The notes under the pieces were generated by a model that saw only the letters and a list, made by a program, of their open reading frames with translations, searched no databases and was not told the origin of the DNA. Of a stretch of 64,000 nucleotides of DNA, positions 56,059 through 64,000 are shown piece by piece. This DNA comes from JADCRZ01 sp965200945 (GTDB lineage: Bacteria; Bacteroidota; Bacteroidia; Chitinophagales; Chitinophagaceae), in assembly GCA_965200945.1 (NCBI GenBank), contig OZ241749.1:6014001-6078000 (forward strand). The letters are read 5' to 3'. How positions within the stretch are numbered: position 1 is the stretch's first letter; each line of letters begins with the position of its first letter. The position numbers and the translations under genes were made by a program.

Positions 56059-57915
56059 TTAGCGCCACGGTGCGTTCTGTATCAGTTTCGGGTTGCGGTC
56101 GCGCTCGGCTGGCGGGATCCTGAAAATATAATTCTGCTGGTAGGTGATCTGGGCGGTGTTCTGGTAATAACGCTGCTGGTTGGCGCCGAAGGTGTCCATG
56201 CGCCATACGCCTGCGCTGCCGGGCTGTCCCCAGATGCGTTCGATGGCCCTCCAGCGGCGGATATCGAAAGAACGCTGTCCTTCGCCAACCAGCTCGATGA
56301 TGCGTTCCTGTTCGATGGCATCGAAGAACACGCTGCTGTTGGCGGTCTTTTCCGGTTTGAGGGCGGGCAGGTTGCCCCTGCGGCGAATCTTGTTCACCAG
56401 GTCGATCGCGTCCTGTACCGGACCTGAGGTGGCGTTGGTGGCTTCTGCATACATGAGGTACACGTCTGCTAGGCGCATCACCGGCCAGGCAAAATCACCG
56501 TCGCTGCGGCCCTGTCCGGCGTAGTTGCGCACGAACTTGCGGAACACGTATCCGGAGTTGGACCCGTCGGTGTTGTACGTGATGTATTTCACGCCACCGA
56601 TTGTTACGGTGCCGGCCCAGGTCTGGTAGATGAAAGGGACCATGCCGGTAGATGCCAGCGAAGCCATGCCAAGGCTCATCTCGTAATCCCACTGGATGGT
56701 GGACTTCATGCGGTAATCGCGGTTGGCATAACTGGCAGGGTTAACCGCAGAATTGAGCGTTGTTCTTGCCGCTGCATTCGTGGTGGGGTTCAGCTGCACC
56801 AGCTTGGGAGCAAAATCGCCGGTGGTGGTCAGCTGGTACCGGTCGGCGATCTCGTAACGGGGAGATACCCAGCACTGTGATCCTTCGTGTGAGCGTCCTG
56901 CGAAATCGCGCATCAGCTCTTCGCCCTGGGAGGTGCCGGTACCGCCATGCGTAAACACCATGATGGCTTCGGGATTGTTGTTGGCTTTGGGAGTGAACAG
57001 GGTATAGTAGTTGGGAAGAATGTCTGCTTTACCCAGCGTATCGATGGAGCCCGGGTCTCCGTTCAAATACAGGGTGAGGCCGTAATCGTTGGTCACACTT
57101 TTGAAATCGGCGGCAGCGGCTTTGTAAGCTGCATCAGCGGCGGCAGCGTCGGGTTTGAAAGTGTCGAGCTCGGGCCAGCCGAATTTGTTCCAGGAAGCCC
57201 AGTACAGCTGCAGCTTGCCGCGGAAGGCAAGCGCCGCAGGTTTGCTGGCGCGGCCAAACTGTGCAGCTTTCGTAGGCAGTGCCTGAAAGGCAGCAGTAAA
57301 GTCGGCGTTGATCGAGTCTTTCAGCTGCGCGATCGGCATTCGGGTCAGCCCGGTCACGGTGGAGGGATCGGTCACCACATGTCCGAGGTAAGGTACATCG
57401 CCCCACATGGAGATCAGTTTGAAGTAGCACATGCCGCGGAGCAGGCGCGCTTCACCCAGGATGGTCTGGTAAGTGGCCGCAGCGCTGGGCGTGGCGGCAG
57501 GAAGTATCCGGTTGATGTTGTCGATCACATAGTTGGTCTGGTTCACGCCGCCATAGAGATAGCGGTACATTTTGTCGAAGCTGGATGCGTACCCGCTGGG
57601 GTCGTAGTTGCCGCCGTTGTATGCATCGCCGAGCCTGAGGTTACCGGCGGTAGAGGAGGTGCCGCGGGCACGTGTGTATTCACCCTGTCCGTCGAAATAA
57701 TAATCGCGGTCGAACAGCGGACGTATGGAAGAGTAGGCGCCCATCAGTGCATAGGTGGCATCACTCTCTGTTTTCCAGAACACGGCAATGGCGAGGTCGG
57801 TGGTCGGCTGCTGGTTCAGCAGGTCTTTTTTGCAGGCTGTCTGGCTGAACAGGAGCCCGGTCAGCGCAGTTGCTGCAAAGATTTTAGTAACTATACTCAA
57901 TTTTTTCATGATCAT
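56059..57915 (-). CDS. RagB/SusD family outer-membrane glycan-binding lipoprotein
   Basis: 618 residues from MIMKKLS (57915) or 616 from the ATG at 57909. The leader ends in LLFSQTAC, a lipobox Cys, then KKDLLNQQPTTDLAIAVFWK as in most SusD proteins. TPR-like helices follow, with YVIDNINRILP, EARLLRGMCYFKLISMWGDV (SusD hallmark) and VYLMYAEATN; the C-terminal IRRRGNLPAL and EQERIIELVGEGQRSFDIRR are also diagnostic. It starts 4 bp after the SusC stop, so the pair is co-translated. It captures oligosaccharide for SusC at the cell surface. Confidence 0.97.
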   Translation of the reverse strand: MIMKKLSIVTKIFAATALTGLLFSQTACKKDLLNQQPTTDLAIAVFWKTESDATYALMGAYSSIRPLFDRDYYFDGQGEYTRARGTSSTAGNLRLGDAYNGGNYDPSGYASSFDKMYRYLYGGVNQTNYVIDNINRILPAATPSAAATYQTILGEARLLRGMCYFKLISMWGDVPYLGHVVTDPSTVTGLTRMPIAQLKDSINADFTAAFQALPTKAAQFGRASKPAALAFRGKLQLYWASWNKFGWPELDTFKPDAAAADAAYKAAAADFKSVTNDYGLTLYLNGDPGSIDTLGKADILPNYYTLFTPKANNNPEAIMVFTHGGTGTSQGEELMRDFAGRSHEGSQCWVSPRYEIADRYQLTTTGDFAPKLVQLNPTTNAAARTTLNSAVNPASYANRDYRMKSTIQWDYEMSLGMASLASTGMVPFIYQTWAGTVTIGGVKYITYNTDGSNSGYVFRKFVRNYAGQGRSDGDFAWPVMRLADVYLMYAEATNATSGPVQDAIDLVNKIRRRGNLPALKPEKTANSSVFFDAIEQERIIELVGEGQRSFDIRRWRAIERIWGQPGSAGVWRMDTFGANQQRYYQNTAQITYQQNYIFRIPPAERDRNPKLIQNAPWR

Positions 57916-57919
57916 ATTT

Positions 57920-60900
57920 TTAGAAACCAAGGTTGAAGGCGAGCGCATACGATTTGTTCAGCGGATACAGGTTGTTTGCATCGCCGGTCTTTTCCGGATC
58001 GAGCCCACGGTAAGAAGTGACGGTAAACAGGTTTTCCGCTGAAGCGGTGATGCGCAGGTTGTTCACATGCACTTTTCTGAGCAGGGTCGGAGGGATCGAG
58101 TAACCAAGCTGAACGTTCTTGAAGCGTACAAAGCTCATGTTGTCGAGCCAGAAAGCGGTCTGCGCCGTGTTGTTGCCACTGCCGCCCAGACGGGGCCACA
58201 GGCCACCGCGGTTTTCCACGCTCCATGGATTGTCGAGGTGGCTTTGTGAAACGGCGTAGCGGGAAGTGTTGAAGTTGACGTTGTTGAAATTGTTGAGGAA
58301 ATAATCCTTGCGGCCGGCAGAACCCTGCAGCATGAACGACAGGTCGAAACCGGCATACGCAACGTAGGAGTTGAGGGCGAAATAGGTAGTAGGACGGTCA
58401 CGCTGCACATTGGGATACGCTTTCATGTCGTTTCCATCGATGCGGCCGTCGCCGTTGAGGTCGAGGCGGAGAAGATCGCCGGGCTGTGCACCCTGGGGCG
58501 TGGCGTTGTACACATCCTGCCAGGTCTGTGCTATGCCTTTATCCTGGTATGCATATACGTAGTTGTAAGGCATGCCCACGAACACCTGTGCGCCGGCGCT
58601 CGTATAACCTCTGCCTGTGTATTCGTTCCAGCTCAGCAGTCGGGTCTGGTTGTAGGAAGCGTTGAGGCTGATGCCATAGTTCACTTTTCCTATTTTGTCT
58701 CTCCACGAGAAATCACCTTCCACACCGCGGTTGCGCATGTTGCCGATGTTGCGGCGGGGTGCCGGGTTGTAGGCGCCGCTGATGAGCAGCGAAAGGTCGG
58801 AAGGACGAAGCATGCCGCTCGTCTTTCTGTCGTAGTAGTCGAGCGTAACGTTGAGGCGGCTGCTGAGGAAAGCCAGGTCGAGACCACCGTTGAATACGGT
58901 ACTGGTTTCCCAGCTCAGCAGCGGGTTGATCAGTTTGTTGTTGACGAAGCCGCGGATGATGTTGTTGTCGATCATGTAAAGGCTGGTGGCCAGGGTCGGC
59001 TGCTGCTCATACCGGCCCACGCCGCTGTTGTTACCCAAGCTTCCGTAAGAGACACGTACTTTACCGCTGCTCAGGAATTTTTCGGTGAACTTCTGCAGAA
59101 AGCCTTCTTCCGTAAATCGCCAGCCGACGGCCAGTGACGGGAAGAAACCGTACTGGCTGCCCTTGATGAATTTCGAAGAACCGTCTGCCCTGAAATTTGC
59201 CTCGAACAGGTATTTGTTGTATGCTGTGTAGTTCACGCGGCCGATATACGAACGGAGGCCTTCGGTGTTGGAACCGCCGCCCGTGCTCTGGATACCGGTG
59301 AGCGCGGCATCTATCTCGTGCAGGTCGGGGTTGAGGCGGTCGTTGCGCGAAGCATACTGCGTGCGGTCGTACCAGTATTCCTCGCTGTATACAAACAGCG
59401 CGTTGATGTCGTGGTTGGCGGCGATGGTGGTGTGATAGTTCAGCCTTCCGCTCGCCAGTGTTTTGTAACCGGTGTTGGTCTGGTTGGTGACCGCGGCGTT
59501 GGGGCCCACATACACACGGCTTCCATACGCCCCTGTCTGGAAATTATAGGCCTGGTTGGGCGTTGGAGCGCTCCAGAGGAACTGGTTATAGTAGTTGAGG
59601 GAGTAATCGACCCTTGCCGTAAGCCCTTTCACCGGTGTCCAGTCGAGGTAGGCGATGCCGTTGGCTTCCTGGCGGTTCATGTAGTTCAGGTTGTTGATGT
59701 ATACGGTATACGGATTGTACGCCTGGGGATCTTCCCCATAGGCCATTACGCCGCCGTAGTATCCGCTCACCGGGTCGTAAGGCGTGATTCCGGCGATGGC
59801 ATACTGCATGTCGTAACCGGCGGTGTTGGTAGCGGTGGAATCGGTAAATCCGTCCAGCAGGGCATAAGTGTTTTTAGACCAGTTGCCGTTGAACTTCACG
59901 CCGGCGTTCATATTGCTGCGGAGCTTGTAGTCGTAGCTGAAACGGGCGTTGTATTGTTTGAAATCGTTGTTGATCTGCAGGCCTTTTTCGTCTTTTACAC
60001 CAACCGACATAAAGAAGTTCGATTTCTCATCGCCGCCGGAGGCCGACAGGTTGTAGTTCTGGAAAGCCCCGTTGCGCATGATGATATCCCACCAGTCGGT
60101 GTTGGGATATTTCAGCGGATCGATCATGCCGAGTGCCATCCACTGGTCGATGGTGCCGTTCTTGAACAGCTGGTTGGAAGCCAGCGTGTTGGTGGAGGCG
60201 CGTCTTTGTTCGAGCGTAAGGGCCAGCGGGTAGTTGGCCAGGAAATCGAATGACTTGGTAGGCACCGTGATGGCCGTGGAGCTGTTAAAAGTGAGATTGG
60301 TTTTCTTTTGTCCGCGACCCGATTTGGTGGTGATGAGGATAACGCCGTTCGCCGCGCGGGAACCGTATACAGAAGCGGAAGTGGCGTCTTTCAGCACCGA
60401 GATGGTCTCGATGTCGTTGATGTTGATCCGGTTGATGTCGATGTCGGGCATGCCATCCACAACGATGAGGGGGTTGGCGTTGTTTACGGTACCAAGACCG
60501 CGGATAAGGAGGTTGGCGCCATTACGGCCAGCCATACCCGAAGACTGGGTAACGGCAAGGCCCGGTACGAAACCAGCCAGACCGGAGGAAATGTTCGGCA
60601 GGGCGCGGCTCGTGATCTTTTCATCCACATTTACGGCCGACACGGCGCCCACCAGGTTTACTTTTTTCTGGCGGCCGTAACCCACTACCACCACGTCGTT
60701 GAGGTTGTTGGCGTCGCCACCCGCCATCTTCACATCGAGTGAGCGGCGGCCTTTCAGATCGATCTCCTGGGTGGCCAGGCCGATGTAGCTGAACACAAGG
60801 GCGGTGTTGAGGTTGGGAACACTGATCGAATAAACGCCGTTGTCGTTGGTCGACACGCCGCTGTTGCTTCCTCTTACCTGCACGCTGGCCCCCGAGAGGG

Positions 60901-61117
60901 GTTCACCTCTTTCGTTGGTGAGCTTACCGGTCACGGTTACCTGCTGGGCAAAGCCCAGCTGGAGAAAAGCAGTCATCAAGAGCAGGACGGACAGGGCGGA
61001 GCGCAAAATAAGGATCGTGCCCCGGGTCCGGGAACGATTGCGTTGGCATGCAGTACCCTGCGCCATGGTGCTCCCCGGAGAAGGAAGCAGACACCTGGTT
61101 GGAGTAGAAAATTTCAT
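57920..61117 (-). CDS. SusC/RagA TonB-linked outer-membrane transporter
   Basis: 1065 residues. A long basic leader precedes the signal helix (LILRSALSVLLLMTAFLQLG), then a CarboxypepD_reg-like domain (VTVTGKLTNERGEPLSGASV), the SusC mark DVVVVGYGRQKKVNLVGAVS, the plug (LLIRGLGTVNNANPLIVVDG, LKDATSASVYGSRAANGVI) and the 22-strand barrel ending in SYALAFNLGF. There is no extra STN signalling domain. It imports glycan pieces with SusD. A promoter-like pair of boxes lies about 320 bp upstream. Confidence 0.97.
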   Translation of the reverse strand: MKFSTPTRCLLPSPGSTMAQGTACQRNRSRTRGTILILRSALSVLLLMTAFLQLGFAQQVTVTGKLTNERGEPLSGASVQVRGSNSGVSTNDNGVYSISVPNLNTALVFSYIGLATQEIDLKGRRSLDVKMAGGDANNLNDVVVVGYGRQKKVNLVGAVSAVNVDEKITSRALPNISSGLAGFVPGLAVTQSSGMAGRNGANLLIRGLGTVNNANPLIVVDGMPDIDINRININDIETISVLKDATSASVYGSRAANGVILITTKSGRGQKKTNLTFNSSTAITVPTKSFDFLANYPLALTLEQRRASTNTLASNQLFKNGTIDQWMALGMIDPLKYPNTDWWDIIMRNGAFQNYNLSASGGDEKSNFFMSVGVKDEKGLQINNDFKQYNARFSYDYKLRSNMNAGVKFNGNWSKNTYALLDGFTDSTATNTAGYDMQYAIAGITPYDPVSGYYGGVMAYGEDPQAYNPYTVYINNLNYMNRQEANGIAYLDWTPVKGLTARVDYSLNYYNQFLWSAPTPNQAYNFQTGAYGSRVYVGPNAAVTNQTNTGYKTLASGRLNYHTTIAANHDINALFVYSEEYWYDRTQYASRNDRLNPDLHEIDAALTGIQSTGGGSNTEGLRSYIGRVNYTAYNKYLFEANFRADGSSKFIKGSQYGFFPSLAVGWRFTEEGFLQKFTEKFLSSGKVRVSYGSLGNNSGVGRYEQQPTLATSLYMIDNNIIRGFVNNKLINPLLSWETSTVFNGGLDLAFLSSRLNVTLDYYDRKTSGMLRPSDLSLLISGAYNPAPRRNIGNMRNRGVEGDFSWRDKIGKVNYGISLNASYNQTRLLSWNEYTGRGYTSAGAQVFVGMPYNYVYAYQDKGIAQTWQDVYNATPQGAQPGDLLRLDLNGDGRIDGNDMKAYPNVQRDRPTTYFALNSYVAYAGFDLSFMLQGSAGRKDYFLNNFNNVNFNTSRYAVSQSHLDNPWSVENRGGLWPRLGGSGNNTAQTAFWLDNMSFVRFKNVQLGYSIPPTLLRKVHVNNLRITASAENLFTVTSYRGLDPEKTGDANNLYPLNKSYALAFNLGF

Positions 61118-61809
61118 ACTTTTCAGTGTTTGTTAGATAGATAATTATGAATGAGATCGGGATGGTCTGATGATCCGGTGATTTTTATGTGGATGTTGGC
61201 AGCAAATAAAAGCCAACCCTGCCTGCAATCCAAAACGATGCAACAGGAAAATGATCTGCTTACTGGCTATTCAAAAGATGAGGGAAAATTTCCGGGACTT
61301 GGATACAATATCCGGGGTCAGGTTCAGGCGGTGGATAAGTAAAGATGAATCTGTTTCATATGGCGATTGTTAGTGAAGTATATTGATATGTTCTCTTTCG
61401 TTCTATTCCTCAGTTCGACGAAATAGGCCGGGCGAAACTAATAAAAGAACTTGTTTTTCAAAAATAATTTGTTAAAAAAATTTTTAATGTGTTCTTGCCG
61501 GCCCCCCGGCCATTCAGCCTCTTCTTTGCATGGTCCATTTAAGTTGTTTCTTTTGAAAACCGCATTGGAATTTAGTATCAGCCTGCCTGCATCTCAAATG
61601 CCCTGTTTTGGAAATCGTTGATCCGGTGAATGGTTCCGAAACGGATGGATATGCAACAACAGATCAGACAGCAAATTCTGAAATTCTGCTGCACAATGTT
61701 AATTATTTCCTCCTCTGCAGCTCTCGCCCACATATAGGTTTACGGGCAGCAATCTTATGCGTCGCTGCCTGTAAACTCATAACGTAATTATAAACCGGAA
61801 ATTATCCGA
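61118..61809. other. 692-bp gene-free upstream region of SusC
   Basis: Between the Gfo/Idh stop and the SusC start, both on the minus strand. AT-rich in the middle (61440-61500). It must hold the promoter and leader of the SusC/D operon. No ORF with coding character, hairpin terminator or sRNA-like signature was found. Confidence 0.5.
61433..61463 (-). promoter_or_regulatory. Candidate promoter for the SusC/D operon
   Basis: On the minus strand TTTTTG (61459-61463 and one base more) is followed after 18 bp by TAGTTTCG (61433-61440), one base off the Bacteroidota -33/-7 pattern TTTG and TAnnTTTG. It would leave a leader of about 310 nt before the SusC start. Only a pattern match. Confidence 0.35.
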
Positions 61810-62994
61810 TCAGCTCTTGTTGGCTATTCGCTGCGCCTGCTTTTCGGCGGTGATCGCGAGTTCCATGGCCAGGAAGCAGTGAGCCTGTGGCATCGCCGTT
61901 TCGGTGCGTTTCAGCACGTCGTCTACCAGCTGGGTGCCGAAAGGCAGCGGCTCTTTGTTGCAATCCATATAGGTGGTCTCTTTCTGGTTCACCAGGTAGA
62001 GGTGGTTTCCGCCCTGGTGCGGACTGGCGATGTCGATGTTCTTGCGGATCTCGATGTATCCCTCTGTGCCCAGGATGGTCAGCCTCCCGTCGCCCCAGCT
62101 GCCCAGTCCGTCGGGGGTGAACCAGTCGACCCGGATATAACCCATGCCGCCGTTGCCCCGGAGCATCACATCCCCGAAATCTTCCAGGCCGGGATATTGC
62201 GGATGGTTCACGTTGCCGATCTGGGAGGCTACAACGGATGCCTGTGTAGACCCCGTGAAAAACAGGTACTGGTCGAACTGGTGGGAAGCAAGATCGGTGA
62301 TGATGCCGCCGTATTTATCGCGTTCGAAGAACCAGGGTGGCCTTGATTTGGGGTTGATGCGGTGCGGACCGAGTCCGATGGTCTGGATCACCTTGCCGAT
62401 GGCGCCTGCTTTTACCAGTTCACCGGCTTTTACGGTAGCCTTGTTCTCGAAGCGCTCGCTGAACATGATGGAGAAGATGCGGCCGGTCTGTTTCTGTACT
62501 TTCCGGGCTTCCGCCAGCTGCTCGGGTGTGGTGATGCCGGGTTTATCCGACAGGTAATCTTTTCCATGCTTCATGACCTCGATGCCGAGGGGCGCCCGTT
62601 CGCTGGCGATGATGGAGCTCAGCACCAACTGGATGGATTTGTCTTCCAGGATCTCTTTTTCGCTGGCTGCTATTTTCACCTGAGGATAGCGCTTCACAAA
62701 GTTGGCGGACAGATCCGGCTCTTTGGCGTAGAATGAAACAAGCTGACCACCTCCGCGGGTCACGGCTTCTACCATCCCGTAGATATGGTCGTGGTTGATG
62801 CCGATCACGGAAAATTTGATGCGCGGATCCTGGGCCGGCACAAAGGGCCCGGGCTCAGGATTGGCCGAGGGGGTAATCACAGACTGTGAAGCGGCGGACA
62901 CTTCCTGCACAAGGCCGGTAGAGAGTACCATGCCGGCGGCGGTGGTGGCGGCGTCTCTCATAAACCGGCGGCGGTCATATTGCAATCGTTTCAT
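61810..62994 (-). CDS. Gfo/Idh/MocA-family oxidoreductase, Tat-exported
   Basis: 394 residues from ATG 62994. The leader KRLQYDRRRFMRDAATTAAG is a Tat signal (RRRFM). The Rossmann domain (IKFSVIGINHDHIYGMVEAV, residues about 55-75) and the second conserved motif LSDKPGITTPEQLAEAR with the catalytic Lys region follow, then HRINPKSRPPWFFERDKYGG and ITDLASHQFDQYLF with the His. Exported members of this family act on sugars or glycosides with a tightly bound nicotinamide cofactor. The adjacent DUF1080 gene supports a 3-keto-glycoside pathway. Confidence 0.9.
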   Translation of the reverse strand: MKRLQYDRRRFMRDAATTAAGMVLSTGLVQEVSAASQSVITPSANPEPGPFVPAQDPRIKFSVIGINHDHIYGMVEAVTRGGGQLVSFYAKEPDLSANFVKRYPQVKIAASEKEILEDKSIQLVLSSIIASERAPLGIEVMKHGKDYLSDKPGITTPEQLAEARKVQKQTGRIFSIMFSERFENKATVKAGELVKAGAIGKVIQTIGLGPHRINPKSRPPWFFERDKYGGIITDLASHQFDQYLFFTGSTQASVVASQIGNVNHPQYPGLEDFGDVMLRGNGGMGYIRVDWFTPDGLGSWGDGRLTILGTEGYIEIRKNIDIASPHQGGNHLYLVNQKETTYMDCNKEPLPFGTQLVDDVLKRTETAMPQAHCFLAMELAITAEKQAQRIANKS

Positions 62995-63148
62995 GGGGAA
63001 TTTTTCTTGTTGAGGATCAAATGTAAAAAAATCCACCGTTTATGGCGCGGCTATTTATTGATCGCGGAAAGGGCCGCCGATTGGCCTGAAACGCTATCTT
63101 TGAAACAGAAGCTCTTATCCGCTTCCTCAACCTGCGAATCTTTCCCAT

Positions 63149-63844
63149 ATGAAATATCTTCTTGTCTTCATCCTGTTCCTGGGTGTGCGGCCGCTCTTCC
63201 CCACTCACGCCGACCCGCAGCCGAAACTACTTTTCAACGGCAAAGACCTCCAGGGCTGGCATGCCGATGTGCCGCAGAAAGACACCGACGCCGCGGCGCA
63301 CGATCCGTTCATTGTACGCAATGGCCTGCTGGTAAGCCTGGGAGAGCCGCGCGGCCACCTGATCACGGATGCCGTATATGAAAATTACCGGCTTGAAGTG
63401 GAGTACCGCTTCTCCGGCAAGGCCGGCAACTGCGGCGTACTGGTACATGCCTCCACGCCGAGGGCGCTGTACAAGATGTTCCCCAAATCGATCGAAGTGC
63501 AGATGGAGAGTACGAATGCCGGCGATTTCTGGTGCATCCAGGAAGATATTCATGTGTCCAATGAAGAGGCACACCGAGGCGATCCGAAGAACTGGGGCGT
63601 CTCCGAAGGCAAGCTGCGCCGCATCTCCAACCTCACCGACCTGTCCGAAAAGCCCCTGGGCCAATGGAACCGCATGGTGATCGACTGCCACAAAGATTCG
63701 GTCAAAGTGTGGGTCAACAACGACCTTGTAAACGCCGGCTACCGCTGCACCGCCACCCGCGGCCAGATCGCCCTGCAGGCCGAAGGCGCCGAAGTAGAGT
63801 TTCGCAAACTGCTGCTGACGCCGATTGTGCGGATCGGGAAGTAA
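63149..63844 (+). CDS. DUF1080 (3-keto-disaccharide hydrolase-type) secreted protein
   Basis: 231 residues with a signal peptide (YLLVFILFLGVRPLFPTHA). One DUF1080 jelly-roll: LLFNGKDLQGWHADVPQKDT, FIVRNGLLVSLGEPRGHLIT, NYRLEVEYRFSGKAGNCGVL, SIEVQMESTNAGDFWCI and WNRMVIDCHKDSVKVWVNND. Characterised members cleave 3-keto-glycosides made by Gfo/Idh-type dehydrogenases. It is divergent from the Gfo/Idh gene with 154 bp between them. Confidence 0.93.
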   Translation: MKYLLVFILFLGVRPLFPTHADPQPKLLFNGKDLQGWHADVPQKDTDAAAHDPFIVRNGLLVSLGEPRGHLITDAVYENYRLEVEYRFSGKAGNCGVLVHASTPRALYKMFPKSIEVQMESTNAGDFWCIQEDIHVSNEEAHRGDPKNWGVSEGKLRRISNLTDLSEKPLGQWNRMVIDCHKDSVKVWVNNDLVNAGYRCTATRGQIALQAEGAEVEFRKLLLTPIVRIGK

Positions 63845-63892
63845 GCGGAATCTTTCTTCTCCCTTCCCGGGTGGGGATAAGAAAGAAATCCC

Positions 63893-64000
63893 CTACCTCA
63901 TCTTCATCTGGAGCACATGCATGTCGGCGGTGATATAAAGTGTTTTTTCATCTGCGGAGAACGAGCAGTTGGAGGCCAGGGGATTGATATGGATCTTGCC
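63893..64000 (-). CDS. C-terminal end of an SMP-30/gluconolactonase-like protein (partial)
   Basis: The last 35 codons of a gene entering from the right edge. It reads INPLASNCSFSADEKTLYIT then ADMHVLQMKMR and stops at 63893-63895. The SNCSFS...TLYITAD strand pair is the closing blade of SMP-30/LRE-type six-bladed propellers. The call rests on a short fragment. The gene converges on DUF1080 with 48 bp between the stops. Confidence 0.65.
   Translation of the reverse strand, partial: GKIHINPLASNCSFSADEKTLYITADMHVLQMKMR

Noticed and set aside
61151..61342. 63-codon frame upstream of SusC
   Set aside because: Short, no coding bias, lies in the presumed leader of SusC.
1..64000. CRISPR array, rRNA, or phage structural genes
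   Set aside because: No regularly spaced direct repeats, rRNA sequence or capsid/tail genes were found.

Overview
The window looks like chromosome of a Bacteroidota bacterium, most likely a Chitinophagaceae-type soil or plant-litter glycan degrader. The evidence is a SusC/SusD pair, many Sec/lipoprotein-secreted glycan enzymes, a YpdA-type bacillithiol-disulfide reductase, a PUR-alpha-like DUF3276 protein, HMA/MauE and HYC_CC_PP copper proteins, and TAnnTTTG-like promoter boxes. The family assignment is an inference from protein style, not from a search.

Layout. (1) About 1-12.1 kb is a visibly more AT-rich, rearranged accessory block. It holds an APC permease (cut by the left edge), a ClC channel with an in-frame stop, a DUF819 membrane protein, a complete IS256-family element, an ECF sigma/anti-sigma pair, and a DUF1223 - cytochrome b561 - molybdopterin oxidoreductase operon. 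A broken ISL3-family element follows, wedged between the tail of an SDR-type gene and the head of a tyrosine recombinase. The block stops at a tRNA-Ser(UGA), which suggests a decayed genomic island. (2) 12.3-37.4 kb is GC-richer core chromosome: an MsbA-like ABC exporter, the PUR protein, glucose-6-phosphate isomerase, threonine aldolase, SMC, a methyltransferase, a Ycf48-like propeller, thiolase, GNAT, YpdA, pyruvate dehydrogenase E1-beta, a four-gene copper module with its own AraC-type regulator, a PI-PLC/GDPD-like lipase, a fatty-acid desaturase and an RRM protein. (3) 37.6-64 kb is a glycan-utilisation region: pectinesterase, GH172/DUF2961, a DUF6786-like lipoprotein, GH16, three heparinase II/III-like proteins, a BNR_4 propeller, an alginate-lyase/beta-helix fusion, two surface lipoproteins, SusD, SusC, a Tat-exported Gfo/Idh/MocA oxidoreductase, a DUF1080 hydrolase and the end of an SMP-30/gluconolactonase-like gene.

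How it fits together. SusC/SusD and the two lipoproteins would capture and import oligosaccharides. The lyase-type proteins and GH16 would cut an acidic (uronate-containing) polysaccharide outside or in the periplasm. The Gfo/Idh, DUF1080 and lactonase-like genes could form an oxidise-then-cleave (3-keto-glycoside) side pathway. No HTCS, ECF or AraC regulator lies in the PUL part that is visible.

The most unusual DNA is between genes: two copies (29.7-30.3 kb and 41.9-42.4 kb) of a roughly 0.5-kb non-coding repeat, a 330-bp fold-back element at 22.05-22.38 kb sharing part of its core, and several smaller hairpins of related sequence. No CRISPR array and no rRNA were seen.
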